From Tritrichomonas musculus (Eukaryota > Parabasalia > Tritrichomonadida > Tritrichomonadidae): a stretch of 64,000 bases of DNA. The position numbers and the translations under genes were made by a program. The notes under the pieces are model-generated. The model was not told where the DNA came from. It saw nothing but the letters and a program-made list of their open reading frames with translations, and did not search any database. Positions 27,109 to 41,505 of this stretch are shown one piece after another. The first letter of the stretch is position 1. Each line of letters opens with the position of its first letter. Location: NCBI GenBank assembly GCA_039105265.1, contig JAPFFF010000087.1, positions 1 through 64,000 of the forward strand, in the 5' to 3' direction.

Positions 27109-28383
27109 TTAGATTAAGCTACAACTGAAATTGAACCATTAGATTAAACTACAACTGCAATTGAACCATCAGATTAAACTACAACTGCAATTGAACTATC
27201 AGATTAAACTACAACTGCAATTGAACCATCAGATTCAGCTGCAACTGCAATTTGAACCATCAGATTAAACTACAACTGCAATTGAACCATTAGATTCAGC
27301 TGCAACTTCAATTGAACCATCAGATTAAACTACAACTGCAATTGAACCATCAGATTCAGCTACAACTGCAATTGAACCATCAGATTAAACTACAACTGCA
27401 ATTTGAACCATCAGATTCAGCTACAACTGCAATTGAACCATCAGATTAAACTACAACTGCAATTGAATTATCAGATTCAGCTACAACTGCAATTTGAACC
27501 ATCAGATTAAACTACAACTGCAATTGAACCATCAGATTAAACTACAACTGCAATTGAACCATCAGATTCAGCTGCAACTGCAATTTGAACCATTAGATTA
27601 AACTACAACTGCAGTTGAACCATCAGATTCAGCTACAACTGCAATTTGAACCATCAGATTCAGCTACAACTGCAATTTGAACCATCAGATTAAACTACAA
27701 CTGCAATTGAACCATCAGATTCAGCTACAACTGCAATTTGAACCATCAGATTCAGCTACAACTGCAATTTGAACCATCAGATTCAGCTACAACTGCAATT
27801 TGAACCATCAGATTAAACTACAACTGCAATTGAACCATTAGATTCAGCTGCAACTTCAATTGAACCATCAGATTAAACTACAACTGCAATTGAACCATCA
27901 GATTCAGCTACAACTGCAATTGAACCATCAGATTAAACTACAACTGCAATTTGAACCATCAGATTCAGCTACAACTGCAATTGAACCATCAGATTAAACT
28001 ACAACTGCAATTTGAACCATCAGATTCAGCTACAACTGCAATTGAACTATCAGATTAAACTACAACTGCAATTGAACCATCAGATTAAACTACAACTGCA
28101 ATTGAATTATCAGATTCAGCTACAACTGCAATTTGAACCATCAGATTAAACTACAACTGCAATTGAACCATCAGATTAAACTACAACTGCAATTGAACCA
28201 TCAGATTCAGCTGCAACTGCAATTTGAACCATTAGATTAAACTACAACTGCAGTTGAACCATTAGATTCAGCTACAACTGCAATTTGAACCATCAGATTC
28301 AGCTGCAACTGCAATTGAACCATCAGATTAAACTACAACTTCAATTGAACCATTAGATTCAGCTGCAACTGCAATTTGAACCA
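27109..28383 (+). repeat. Block A, 1275 bp (long superunit 2)
   Basis: Canonical length and markers; pairs with 15661 at offset 11448 and with 40205 at offset 13096. Confidence 0.88.
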
Positions 28384-31300
28384 TTAGATTAAGCTACAAC
28401 TGAAATTGAACCATTAGATTAAACTACAACTGCAATTGAACCATCAGATTAAACTACAACTGCAATTTGAATCATCAGATTAAACTACAACTGCAATTTG
28501 AATCATCAGATTAAACTACAACTGCAATTTGAATCATCAGATTAAACTACAACTGCAGTTGAACCATTAGATTCAGCTACAACTGCAATTTGAACCATCA
28601 GATTCAGCTGCAACTGCAATTGAACCATCAGATTAAACTACAACTGCAATTTGAACCATCAGATTAAACTACAACTGCAATTTGAACCATCAGATTCAGC
28701 TACAACTGCAATTGAACCATCAGATTAAACTACAACTGCAATTTGAATCATCAGATTAAACTACAACTGCAATTTGAATCATCAGATTAAACTACAACTG
28801 CAGTTGAATCATCAGATTAAACTACAACTGCAGTTGAACCATTAGATTCAGCTACAACTGCAATTTGAACCATCAGATTCAGCTGCAACTGCAATTGAAC
28901 CATCAGATTAAACTACAACTGCAATTTGAACCATCAGATTCAGCTACAACTGCAGTTGAATCATCAGATTAAACTACAACTGCAGTTGAACCATTAGATT
29001 CAGCTACAACTGCAATTTGAACCATCAGATTCAGCTGCAACTGCAATTGAACCATCAGATTAAACTACAACTTCAATTGAACCATTAGATTCAGCTGCAA
29101 CTGCAATTTGAACCATTAGATTAAGCTACAACTGAAATTGAACCATTAGATTAAACTACAACTGCAATTGAACCATCAGATTAAACTACAACTGCAATTG
29201 AACTATCAGATTAAACTACAACTGCAATTGAACCATCAGATTCAGCTGCAACTGCAATTTGAACCATCAGATTAAACTACAACTGCAATTTGAATCATCA
29301 GATTAAACTACAACTGCAATTTGAACCATCAGATTAAACTACAACTGCAGTTGAATCATCAGATTAAACTACAACTGCAGTTGAACCATTAGATTCAGCT
29401 AAAACTGCAATTTGAACCATCAGATTAAACTACAACTGCAGTTGAATCATCAGATTAAACTACAACTGCAATTGAACCATCAGATTAAACTACAACTGCA
29501 ATTTGAATCATCAGATTAAACTACAACTGCAATTGAACCATCAGATTCAGCTGCAACTTCAATTGAACCATCAGATTCAGCTACAACTGCAATTGAACCA
29601 TCAGATTAAACTACAACTGCAATTTGAACCATCAGATTCAGCTACAACTGCAATTGAACCATCAGATTAAACTACAACTGCAATTGAACCATCAGATTAA
29701 ACTACAACTGCAATTGAATTATCAGATTCAGCTACAACTGCAATTTGAACCATCAGATTAAACTACAACTGCAATTGAACCATCAGATTAAACTACAACT
29801 GCAATTGAACCATCAGATTCAGCTGCAACTGCAATTGAACCATCAGATTAAACTACAACTTCAATTGAACCATTAGATTCAGCTGCAACTGCAATTTGAA
29901 CCATTAGATTAAGCTACAACTGAAATTGAACCATTAGATTAAACTACAACTGCAATTGAACCATCAGATTAAACTACAACTGCAATTGAACTATCAGATT
30001 AAACTACAACTGCAATTGAACCATCAGATTCAGCTGCAACTGCAATTTGAACCATCAGATTAAACTACAACTGCAATTTGAATCATCAGATTAAACTACA
30101 ACTGCAATTTGAACCATCAGATTAAACTACAACTGCAGTTGAATCATCAGATTAAACTACAACTGCAGTTGAACCATTAGATTCAGCTAAAACTGCAATT
30201 TGAACCATCAGATTCAGCTGCAACTGCAATTGAACCATCAGATTAAACTACAACTGCAATTTGAACCATCAGATTAAACTACAACTGCAATTTGAACCAT
30301 CAGATTAAACTACAACTGCAATTGAACCATCAGATTAAACTACAACTGCAATTGAACCATCAGATTAAACTACAACTGCAGTTGAACCATTAGATTCAGC
30401 TACAACTGCAATTTGAACCATCAGATTCAGCTGCAACTGCAATTGAACCATCAGATTAAACTACAACTGCAATTTGAACCATCAGATTCAGCTACAACTG
30501 CAGTTGAATCATCAGATTAAACTACAACTGCAGTTGAACCATTAGATTCAGCTACAACTGCAATTTGAACCATCAGATTCAGCTGCAACTGCAATTGAAC
30601 CATCAGATTAAACTACAACTTCAATTGAACCATTAGATTCAGCTGCAACTGCAATTTGAACCATTAGATTAAGCTACAACTGAAATTGAACCATTAGATT
30701 AAACTACAACTGCAATTGAACCATCAGATTAAACTACAACTGCAATTGAACTATCAGATTAAACTACAACTGCAATTGAACCATCAGATTCAGCTGCAAC
30801 TGCAATTTGAACCATCAGATTAAACTACAACTGCAATTTGAATCATCAGATTAAACTACAACTGCAATTTGAACCATCAGATTAAACTACAACTGCAGTT
30901 GAATCATCAGATTCAGCTACAACTGCAATTTGAACCATCAGATTCAGCTACAACTGCAATTGAACTATCAGATTAAACTACAACTGCAATTGAACCATCA
31001 GATTAAACTACAACTGCAATTGAATTATCAGATTCAGCTACAACTGCAATTTGAACCATCAGATTAAACTACAACTGCAATTGAACCATCAGATTCAGCT
31101 ACAACTGCAATTTGAACCATCAGATTCAGCTACAACTGCAATTTGAACCATCAGATTCAGCTACAACTGCAATTTGAACCATCAGATTAAACTACAACTG
31201 CAATTGAACCATTAGATTCAGCTGCAACTTCAATTGAACCATCAGATTAAACTACAACTGCAATTGAACCATCAGATTCAGCTACAACTGCAATTGAACC

Positions 31301-34300
31301 ATCAGATTAAACTACAACTGCAATTTGAACCATCAGATTCAGCTACAACTGCAATTGAACCATCAGATTAAACTACAACTGCAATTTGAACCATCAGATT
31401 CAGCTACAACTGCAATTGAACTATCAGATTAAACTACAACTGCAATTGAACCATCAGATTAAACTACAACTGCAATTGAATTATCAGATTCAGCTACAAC
31501 TGCAATTTGAACCATCAGATTAAACTACAACTGCAATTGAACCATCAGATTAAACTACAACTGCAATTGAACCATCAGATTCAGCTGCAACTGCAATTTG
31601 AACCATTAGATTAAACTACAACTGCAGTTGAACCATTAGATTCAGCTACAACTGCAATTTGAACCATCAGATTCAGCTGCAACTGCAATTGAACCATCAG
31701 ATTAAACTACAACTTCAATTGAACCATTAGATTCAGCTGCAACTGCAATTTGAACCATTAGATTAAGCTACAACTGAAATTGAACCATTAGATTAAACTA
31801 CAACTGCAATTGAACCATCAGATTAAACTACAACTGCAATTTGAATCATCAGATTAAACTACAACTGCAATTTGAATCATCAGATTAAACTACAACTGCA
31901 ATTTGAATCATCAGATTAAACTACAACTGCAGTTGAACCATTAGATTCAGCTACAACTGCAATTTGAACCATCAGATTCAGCTGCAACTGCAATTGAACC
32001 ATCAGATTAAACTACAACTGCAATTTGAACCATCAGATTAAACTACAACTGCAATTTGAACCATCAGATTCAGCTACAACTGCAATTGAACCATCAGATT
32101 AAACTACAACTGCAATTTGAATCATCAGATTAAACTACAACTGCAATTTGAATCATCAGATTAAACTACAACTGCAGTTGAATCATCAGATTAAACTACA
32201 ACTGCAGTTGAACCATTAGATTCAGCTACAACTGCAATTTGAACCATCAGATTCAGCTGCAACTGCAATTGAACCATCAGATTAAACTACAACTGCAATT
32301 TGAACCATCAGATTCAGCTACAACTGCAGTTGAATCATCAGATTAAACTACAACTGCAGTTGAACCATTAGATTCAGCTACAACTGCAATTTGAACCATC
32401 AGATTCAGCTGCAACTGCAATTGAACCATCAGATTAAACTACAACTTCAATTGAACCATTAGATTCAGCTGCAACTGCAATTTGAACCATTAGATTAAGC
32501 TACAACTGAAATTGAACCATTAGATTAAACTACAACTGCAATTGAACCATCAGATTAAACTACAACTGCAATTGAACTATCAGATTAAACTACAACTGCA
32601 ATTGAACCATCAGATTCAGCTGCAACTGCAATTTGAACCATCAGATTAAACTACAACTGCAATTTGAATCATCAGATTAAACTACAACTGCAATTTGAAC
32701 CATCAGATTAAACTACAACTGCAGTTGAATCATCAGATTAAACTACAACTGCAGTTGAACCATTAGATTCAGCTAAAACTGCAATTTGAACCATCAGATT
32801 AAACTACAACTGCAGTTGAATCATCAGATTAAACTACAACTGCAATTGAACCATCAGATTAAACTACAACTGCAATTTGAATCATCAGATTAAACTACAA
32901 CTGCAATTGAACCATCAGATTCAGCTGCAACTTCAATTGAACCATCAGATTCAGCTACAACTGCAATTGAACCATCAGATTAAACTACAACTGCAATTTG
33001 AACCATCAGATTCAGCTACAACTGCAATTGAACCATCAGATTAAACTACAACTGCAATTGAACCATCAGATTAAACTACAACTGCAATTGAATTATCAGA
33101 TTCAGCTACAACTGCAATTTGAACCATCAGATTAAACTACAACTGCAATTGAACCATCAGATTAAACTACAACTGCAATTGAACCATCAGATTCAGCTGC
33201 AACTGCAATTGAACCATCAGATTAAACTACAACTTCAATTGAACCATTAGATTCAGCTGCAACTGCAATTTGAACCATTAGATTAAGCTACAACTGAAAT
33301 TGAACCATTAGATTAAACTACAACTGCAATTGAACCATCAGATTAAACTACAACTGCAATTGAACTATCAGATTAAACTACAACTGCAATTGAACCATCA
33401 GATTCAGCTGCAACTGCAATTTGAACCATCAGATTAAACTACAACTGCAATTTGAATCATCAGATTAAACTACAACTGCAATTTGAACCATCAGATTAAA
33501 CTACAACTGCAGTTGAATCATCAGATTAAACTACAACTGCAGTTGAACCATTAGATTCAGCTAAAACTGCAATTTGAACCATCAGATTCAGCTGCAACTG
33601 CAATTGAACCATCAGATTAAACTACAACTGCAATTTGAACCATCAGATTAAACTACAACTGCAATTTGAACCATCAGATTAAACTACAACTGCAATTGAA
33701 CCATCAGATTAAACTACAACTGCAATTTGAATCATCAGATTAAACTACAACTGCAATTTGAATCATCAGATTAAACTACAACTGCAGTTGAATCATCAGA
33801 TTAAACTACAACTGCAGTTGAACCATTAGATTCAGCTACAACTGCAATTTGAACCATCAGATTCAGCTGCAACTGCAATTGAACCATCAGATTAAACTAC
33901 AACTGCAATTTGAACCATCAGATTCAGCTACAACTGCAGTTGAATCATCAGATTAAACTACAACTGCAGTTGAACCATTAGATTCAGCTACAACTGCAAT
34001 TTGAACCATCAGATTCAGCTGCAACTGCAATTGAACCATCAGATTAAACTACAACTTCAATTGAACCATTAGATTCAGCTGCAACTGCAATTTGAACCAT
34101 TAGATTAAGCTACAACTGAAATTGAACCATTAGATTAAACTACAACTGCAATTGAACCATCAGATTAAACTACAACTGCAATTGAACTATCAGATTAAAC
34201 TACAACTGCAATTGAACCATCAGATTCAGCTGCAACTGCAATTTGAACCATCAGATTAAACTACAACTGCAATTGAACCATTAGATTCAGCTGCAACTGC

Positions 34301-34948
34301 AATTTGAACCATCAGATTCAGCTACAACTGCAATTGAACCATCAGATTCAGCTACAACTGCAATTGAACCATCAGATTAAACTACAACTGCAATTTGAAC
34401 CATCAGATTCAGCTACAACTGCAATTGAACCATCAGATTAAACTACAACTGCAATTGAATTATCAGATTCAGCTACAACTGCAATTGAACCATCAGATTA
34501 AACTACAACTGCAATTTGAACCATCAGATTCAGCTACAACTGCAATTGAACCATCAGATTAAACTACAACTGCAATTGAATTATCAGATTCAGCTACAAC
34601 TGCAATTTGAACCATCAGATTAAACTACAACTGCAATTGAACCATCAGATTAAACTACAACTGCAATTGAACCATCAGATTCAGCTGCAACTGCAATTTG
34701 AACCATTAGATTAAACTACAACTGCAATTGAACCATCAGATTAAACTACAACTGCAATTGAATTATCAGATTCAGCTACAACTGCAATTTGAACCATCAG
34801 ATTAAACTACAACTGCAGTTGAACCATTAGATTCAGCTACAACTGCAATTTGAACCATCAGATTCAGCTGCAACTGCAATTGAACCATCAGATTAAACTA
34901 CAACTTCAATTGAACCATTAGATTCAGCTGCAACTGCAATTTGAACCA
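27109..34948 (+). repeat. 7,840-bp long superunit, copy 2
   Basis: Block starts are 27109 A, 28384 B, 29116 C, 29904 D-short, 30664 G, 31758 B, 32490 C, 33278 D and 34100 E. Lengths are the same as in the copy at 15661. Confidence 0.85.
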
Positions 34949-35739
34949 TTAGATTAAGCTACAACTGAAATTGAACCATTAGATTAAACTACAACTGCAA
35001 TTGAACCATCAGATTAAACTACAACTGCAATTGAACTATCAGATTAAACTACAACTGCAATTGAACCATCAGATTCAGCTGCAACTGCAATTTGAACCAT
35101 CAGATTAAACTACAACTGCAATTTGAATCATCAGATTAAACTACAACTGCAATTTGAACCATCAGATTAAACTACAACTGCAGTTGAATCATCAGATTAA
35201 ACTACAACTGCAGTTGAACCATTAGATTCAGCTAAAACTGCAATTTGAACCATCAGATTCAGCTGCAACTGCAATTGAACCATCAGATTAAACTATAACT
35301 GCAATTTGAACCATCAGATTAAACTACAACTGCAATTTGAACCATCAGATTAAACTACAACTGCAATTGAACCATCAGATTAAACTACAACTGCAATTTG
35401 AATCATCAGATTAAACTACAACTGCAGTTGAATCATCAGATTAAACTACAACTGCAGTTGAACCATTAGATTCAGCTACAACTGCAATTTGAACCATCAG
35501 ATTCAGCTGCAACTGCAATTGAACCATCAGATTAAACTACAACTGCAATTTGAACCATCAGATTCAGCTACAACTGCAGTTGAATCATCAGATTAAACTA
35601 CAACTGCAGTTGAACCATTAGATTCAGCTACAACTGCAATTTGAACCATCAGATTCAGCTGCAACTGCAATTGAACCATCAGATTAAACTACAACTTCAA
35701 TTGAACCATTAGATTCAGCTGCAACTGCAATTTGAACCA

Positions 35740-37014
35740 TTAGATTAAGCTACAACTGAAATTGAACCATTAGATTAAACTACAACTGCAATTGAACCAT
35801 CAGATTAAACTACAACTGCAATTGAACTATCAGATTAAACTACAACTGCAATTGAACCATCAGATTCAGCTGCAACTGCAATTTGAACCATCAGATTAAA
35901 CTACAACTGCAATTGAACCATTAGATTCAGCTGCAACTTCAATTGAACCATCAGATTAAACTACAACTGCAATTGAACCATCAGATTCAGCTACAACTGC
36001 AATTGAACCATCAGATTAAACTACAACTGCAATTTGAACCATCAGATTCAGCTACAACTGCAATTGAACCATCAGATTAAACTACAACTGCAATTGAATT
36101 ATCAGATTCAGCTACAACTGCAATTTGAACCATCAGATTAAACTACAACTGCAATTGAACCATCAGATTAAACTACAACTGCAATTGAACCATCAGATTC
36201 AGCTGCAACTGCAATTTGAACCATTAGATTAAACTACAACTGCAGTTGAACCATCAGATTCAGCTACAACTGCAATTTGAACCATCAGATTCAGCTACAA
36301 CTGCAATTTGAACCATCAGATTAAACTACAACTGCAATTGAACCATCAGATTCAGCTACAACTGCAATTTGAACCATCAGATTCAGCTACAACTGCAATT
36401 TGAACCATCAGATTCAGCTACAACTGCAATTTGAACCATCAGATTAAACTACAACTGCAATTGAACCATTAGATTCAGCTGCAACTTCAATTGAACCATC
36501 AGATTAAACTACAACTGCAATTGAACCATCAGATTCAGCTACAACTGCAATTGAACCATCAGATTAAACTACAACTGCAATTTGAACCATCAGATTCAGC
36601 TACAACTGCAATTGAACCATCAGATTAAACTACAACTGCAATTTGAACCATCAGATTCAGCTACAACTGCAATTGAACTATCAGATTAAACTACAACTGC
36701 AATTGAACCATCAGATTAAACTACAACTGCAATTGAATTATCAGATTCAGCTACAACTGCAATTTGAACCATCAGATTAAACTACAACTGCAATTGAACC
36801 ATCAGATTAAACTACAACTGCAATTGAACCATCAGATTCAGCTGCAACTGCAATTTGAACCATTAGATTAAACTACAACTGCAGTTGAACCATTAGATTC
36901 AGCTACAACTGCAATTTGAACCATCAGATTCAGCTGCAACTGCAATTGAACCATCAGATTAAACTACAACTTCAATTGAACCATTAGATTCAGCTGCAAC
37001 TGCAATTTGAACCA
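35740..37014 (+). repeat. Block A, 1275 bp (superunit copy 2)
   Basis: Canonical length, preceded by the CTATAACT-bearing 791-bp block as at 11196. Confidence 0.88.
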
Positions 37015-40000
37015 TTAGATTAAGCTACAACTGAAATTGAACCATTAGATTAAACTACAACTGCAATTGAACCATCAGATTAAACTACAACTGCAATTTG
37101 AATCATCAGATTAAACTACAACTGCAATTTGAATCATCAGATTAAACTACAACTGCAATTTGAATCATCAGATTAAACTACAACTGCAGTTGAACCATTA
37201 GATTCAGCTACAACTGCAATTTGAACCATCAGATTCAGCTGCAACTGCAATTGAACCATCAGATTAAACTACAACTGCAATTTGAACCATCAGATTAAAC
37301 TACAACTGCAATTTGAACCATCAGATTCAGCTACAACTGCAATTGAACCATCAGATTAAACTACAACTGCAATTTGAATCATCAGATTAAACTACAACTG
37401 CAATTTGAATCATCAGATTAAACTACAACTGCAGTTGAATCATCAGATTAAACTACAACTGCAGTTGAACCATTAGATTCAGCTACAACTGCAATTTGAA
37501 CCATCAGATTCAGCTGCAACTGCAATTGAACCATCAGATTAAACTACAACTGCAATTTGAACCATCAGATTCAGCTACAACTGCAGTTGAATCATCAGAT
37601 TAAACTACAACTGCAGTTGAACCATTAGATTCAGCTACAACTGCAATTTGAACCATCAGATTCAGCTGCAACTGCAATTGAACCATCAGATTAAACTACA
37701 ACTTCAATTGAACCATTAGATTCAGCTGCAACTGCAATTTGAACCATTAGATTAAGCTACAACTGAAATTGAACCATTAGATTAAACTACAACTGCAATT
37801 GAACCATCAGATTAAACTACAACTGCAATTGAACTATCAGATTAAACTACAACTGCAATTGAACCATCAGATTCAGCTGCAACTGCAATTTGAACCATCA
37901 GATTAAACTACAACTGCAATTTGAATCATCAGATTAAACTACAACTGCAATTTGAACCATCAGATTAAACTACAACTGCAGTTGAATCATCAGATTAAAC
38001 TACAACTGCAGTTGAACCATTAGATTCAGCTAAAACTGCAATTTGAACCATCAGATTAAACTACAACTGCAGTTGAATCATCAGATTAAACTACAACTGC
38101 AATTGAACCATCAGATTAAACTACAACTGCAATTTGAATCATCAGATTAAACTACAACTGCAATTGAACCATCAGATTCAGCTGCAACTTCAATTGAACC
38201 ATCAGATTCAGCTACAACTGCAATTGAACCATCAGATTAAACTACAACTGCAATTTGAACCATCAGATTCAGCTACAACTGCAATTGAACCATCAGATTA
38301 AACTACAACTGCAATTGAACCATCAGATTAAACTACAACTGCAATTGAATTATCAGATTCAGCTACAACTGCAATTTGAACCATCAGATTAAACTACAAC
38401 TGCAATTGAACCATCAGATTAAACTACAACTGCAATTGAACCATCAGATTCAGCTGCAACTGCAATTGAACCATCAGATTAAACTACAACTTCAATTGAA
38501 CCATTAGATTCAGCTGCAACTGCAATTTGAACCATTAGATTAAGCTACAACTGAAATTGAACCATTAGATTAAACTACAACTGCAATTGAACCATCAGAT
38601 TAAACTACAACTGCAATTGAACTATCAGATTAAACTACAACTGCAATTGAACCATCAGATTCAGCTGCAACTGCAATTTGAACCATCAGATTAAACTACA
38701 ACTGCAATTTGAATCATCAGATTAAACTACAACTGCAATTTGAACCATCAGATTAAACTACAACTGCAGTTGAATCATCAGATTAAACTACAACTGCAGT
38801 TGAACCATTAGATTCAGCTAAAACTGCAATTTGAACCATCAGATTCAGCTGCAACTGCAATTGAACCATCAGATTAAACTACAACTGCAATTTGAACCAT
38901 CAGATTAAACTACAACTGCAATTTGAACCATCAGATTAAACTACAACTGCAATTGAACCATCAGATTAAACTACAACTGCAATTTGAATCATCAGATTAA
39001 ACTACAACTGCAATTTGAATCATCAGATTAAACTACAACTGCAGTTGAATCATCAGATTAAACTACAACTGCAGTTGAACCATTAGATTCAGCTACAACT
39101 GCAATTTGAACCATCAGATTCAGCTGCAACTGCAATTGAACCATCAGATTAAACTACAACTGCAATTTGAACCATCAGATTCAGCTACAACTGCAGTTGA
39201 ATCATCAGATTAAACTACAACTGCAGTTGAACCATTAGATTCAGCTACAACTGCAATTTGAACCATCAGATTCAGCTGCAACTGCAATTGAACCATCAGA
39301 TTAAACTACAACTTCAATTGAACCATTAGATTCAGCTGCAACTGCAATTTGAACCATTAGATTAAGCTACAACTGAAATTGAACCATTAGATTAAACTAC
39401 AACTGCAATTGAACCATCAGATTAAACTACAACTGCAATTGAACTATCAGATTAAACTACAACTGCAATTGAACCATCAGATTCAGCTGCAACTGCAATT
39501 TGAACCATCAGATTAAACTACAACTGCAATTGAACCATTAGATTCAGCTGCAACTTCAATTGAACCATCAGATTAAACTACAACTGCAATTGAACCATCA
39601 GATTCAGCTACAACTGCAATTGAACCATCAGATTAAACTACAACTGCAATTTGAACCATCAGATTCAGCTACAACTGCAATTGAACCATCAGATTAAACT
39701 ACAACTGCAATTGAATTATCAGATTCAGCTACAACTGCAGTTGAATCATCAGATTAAACTACAACTGCAGTTGAACCATTAGATTCAGCTACAACTGCAA
39801 TTTGAACCATCAGATTCAGCTGCAACTGCAATTGAACCATCAGATTAAACTACAACTGCAATTTGAACCATCAGATTCAGCTACAACTGCAGTTGAATCA
39901 TCAGATTAAACTACAACTGCAGTTGAACCATTAGATTCAGCTACAACTGCAATTTGAACCATCAGATTCAGCTGCAACTGCAATTGAACCATCAGATTAA

Positions 40001-40204
40001 ACTACAACTGCAATTTGAACCATCAGATTCAGCTACAACTGCAGTTGAATCATCAGATTAAACTACAACTGCAGTTGAACCATTAGATTCAGCTACAACT
40101 GCAATTTGAACCATCAGATTCAGCTGCAACTGCAATTGAACCATCAGATTAAACTACAACTTCAATTGAACCATTAGATTCAGCTGCAACTGCAATTTGA
40201 ACCA
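35740..40204 (+). repeat. 4,465-bp superunit A-B-C-D-E, copy 2
   Basis: Block starts are 35740 A, 37015 B, 37747 C, 38535 D and 39357 E. All five lengths equal those of the copy at 11196. Confidence 0.86.
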
Positions 40205-41479
40205 TTAGATTAAGCTACAACTGAAATTGAACCATTAGATTAAACTACAACTGCAATTGAACCATCAGATTAAACTACAACTGCAATTGAACTATCAGAT
40301 TAAACTACAACTGCAATTGAACCATCAGATTCAGCTGCAACTGCAATTTGAACCATCAGATTAAACTACAACTGCAATTGAACCATTAGATTCAGCTGCA
40401 ACTTCAATTGAACCATCAGATTAAACTACAACTGCAATTGAACCATCAGATTCAGCTACAACTGCAATTGAACCATCAGATTAAACTACAACTGCAATTT
40501 GAACCATCAGATTCAGCTACAACTGCAATTGAACCATCAGATTAAACTACAACTGCAATTGAATTATCAGATTCAGCTACAACTGCAATTTGAACCATCA
40601 GATTAAACTACAACTGCAATTGAACCATCAGATTAAACTACAACTGCAATTGAACCATCAGATTCAGCTGCAACTGCAATTTGAACCATTAGATTAAACT
40701 ACAACTGCAGTTGAACCATCAGATTCAGCTACAACTGCAATTTGAACCATCAGATTCAGCTACAACTGCAATTTGAACCATCAGATTAAACTACAACTGC
40801 AATTGAACCATCAGATTCAGCTACAACTGCAATTTGAACCATCAGATTCAGCTACAACTGCAATTTGAACCATCAGATTCAGCTACAACTGCAATTTGAA
40901 CCATCAGATTAAACTACAACTGCAATTGAACCATTAGATTCAGCTGCAACTTCAATTGAACCATCAGATTAAACTACAACTGCAATTGAACCATCAGATT
41001 CAGCTACAACTGCAATTGAACCATCAGATTAAACTACAACTGCAATTTGAACCATCAGATTCAGCTACAACTGCAATTGAACCATCAGATTAAACTACAA
41101 CTGCAATTTGAACCATCAGATTCAGCTACAACTGCAATTGAACTATCAGATTAAACTACAACTGCAATTGAACCATCAGATTAAACTACAACTGCAATTG
41201 AATTATCAGATTCAGCTACAACTGCAATTTGAACCATCAGATTAAACTACAACTGCAATTGAACCATCAGATTAAACTACAACTGCAATTGAACCATCAG
41301 ATTCAGCTGCAACTGCAATTTGAACCATTAGATTAAACTACAACTGCAGTTGAACCATTAGATTCAGCTACAACTGCAATTTGAACCATCAGATTCAGCT
41401 GCAACTGCAATTGAACCATCAGATTAAACTACAACTTCAATTGAACCATTAGATTCAGCTGCAACTGCAATTTGAACCA
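40205..41479 (+). repeat. Block A, 1275 bp (long superunit 3)
   Basis: Canonical; its boundary marker at 41480 is the only marker with a 7-bp internal deletion. Confidence 0.88.
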
Positions 41480-41505
41480 TTAGATTAAGCTACAACTGAA
41501 CATTA
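41474..41505 (+). repeat. Marker monomer with a private 7-bp deletion
   Basis: Where other copies read CTGAAATTGAACCATTAG, this one reads CTGAACATTAG. The loss spans the end of the marker monomer and the start of the next. It is the only length change seen in the window that is not a whole monomer or the extra T. It could be a real replication-slippage event or an assembly or consensus error. Confidence 0.85.

Larger units (their letters stand above)
26050..36244 (+). repeat. 10.2-kb duplication, copy 2 (partner 14602-24796)
   Basis: Same block series as 14602-24796, shifted by 11448 bp; block lengths agree to the base at the markers checked, including the scrambled 22.85-23.4 kb cassette, reproduced near 34.3-34.8 kb. 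Confidence 0.85.
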
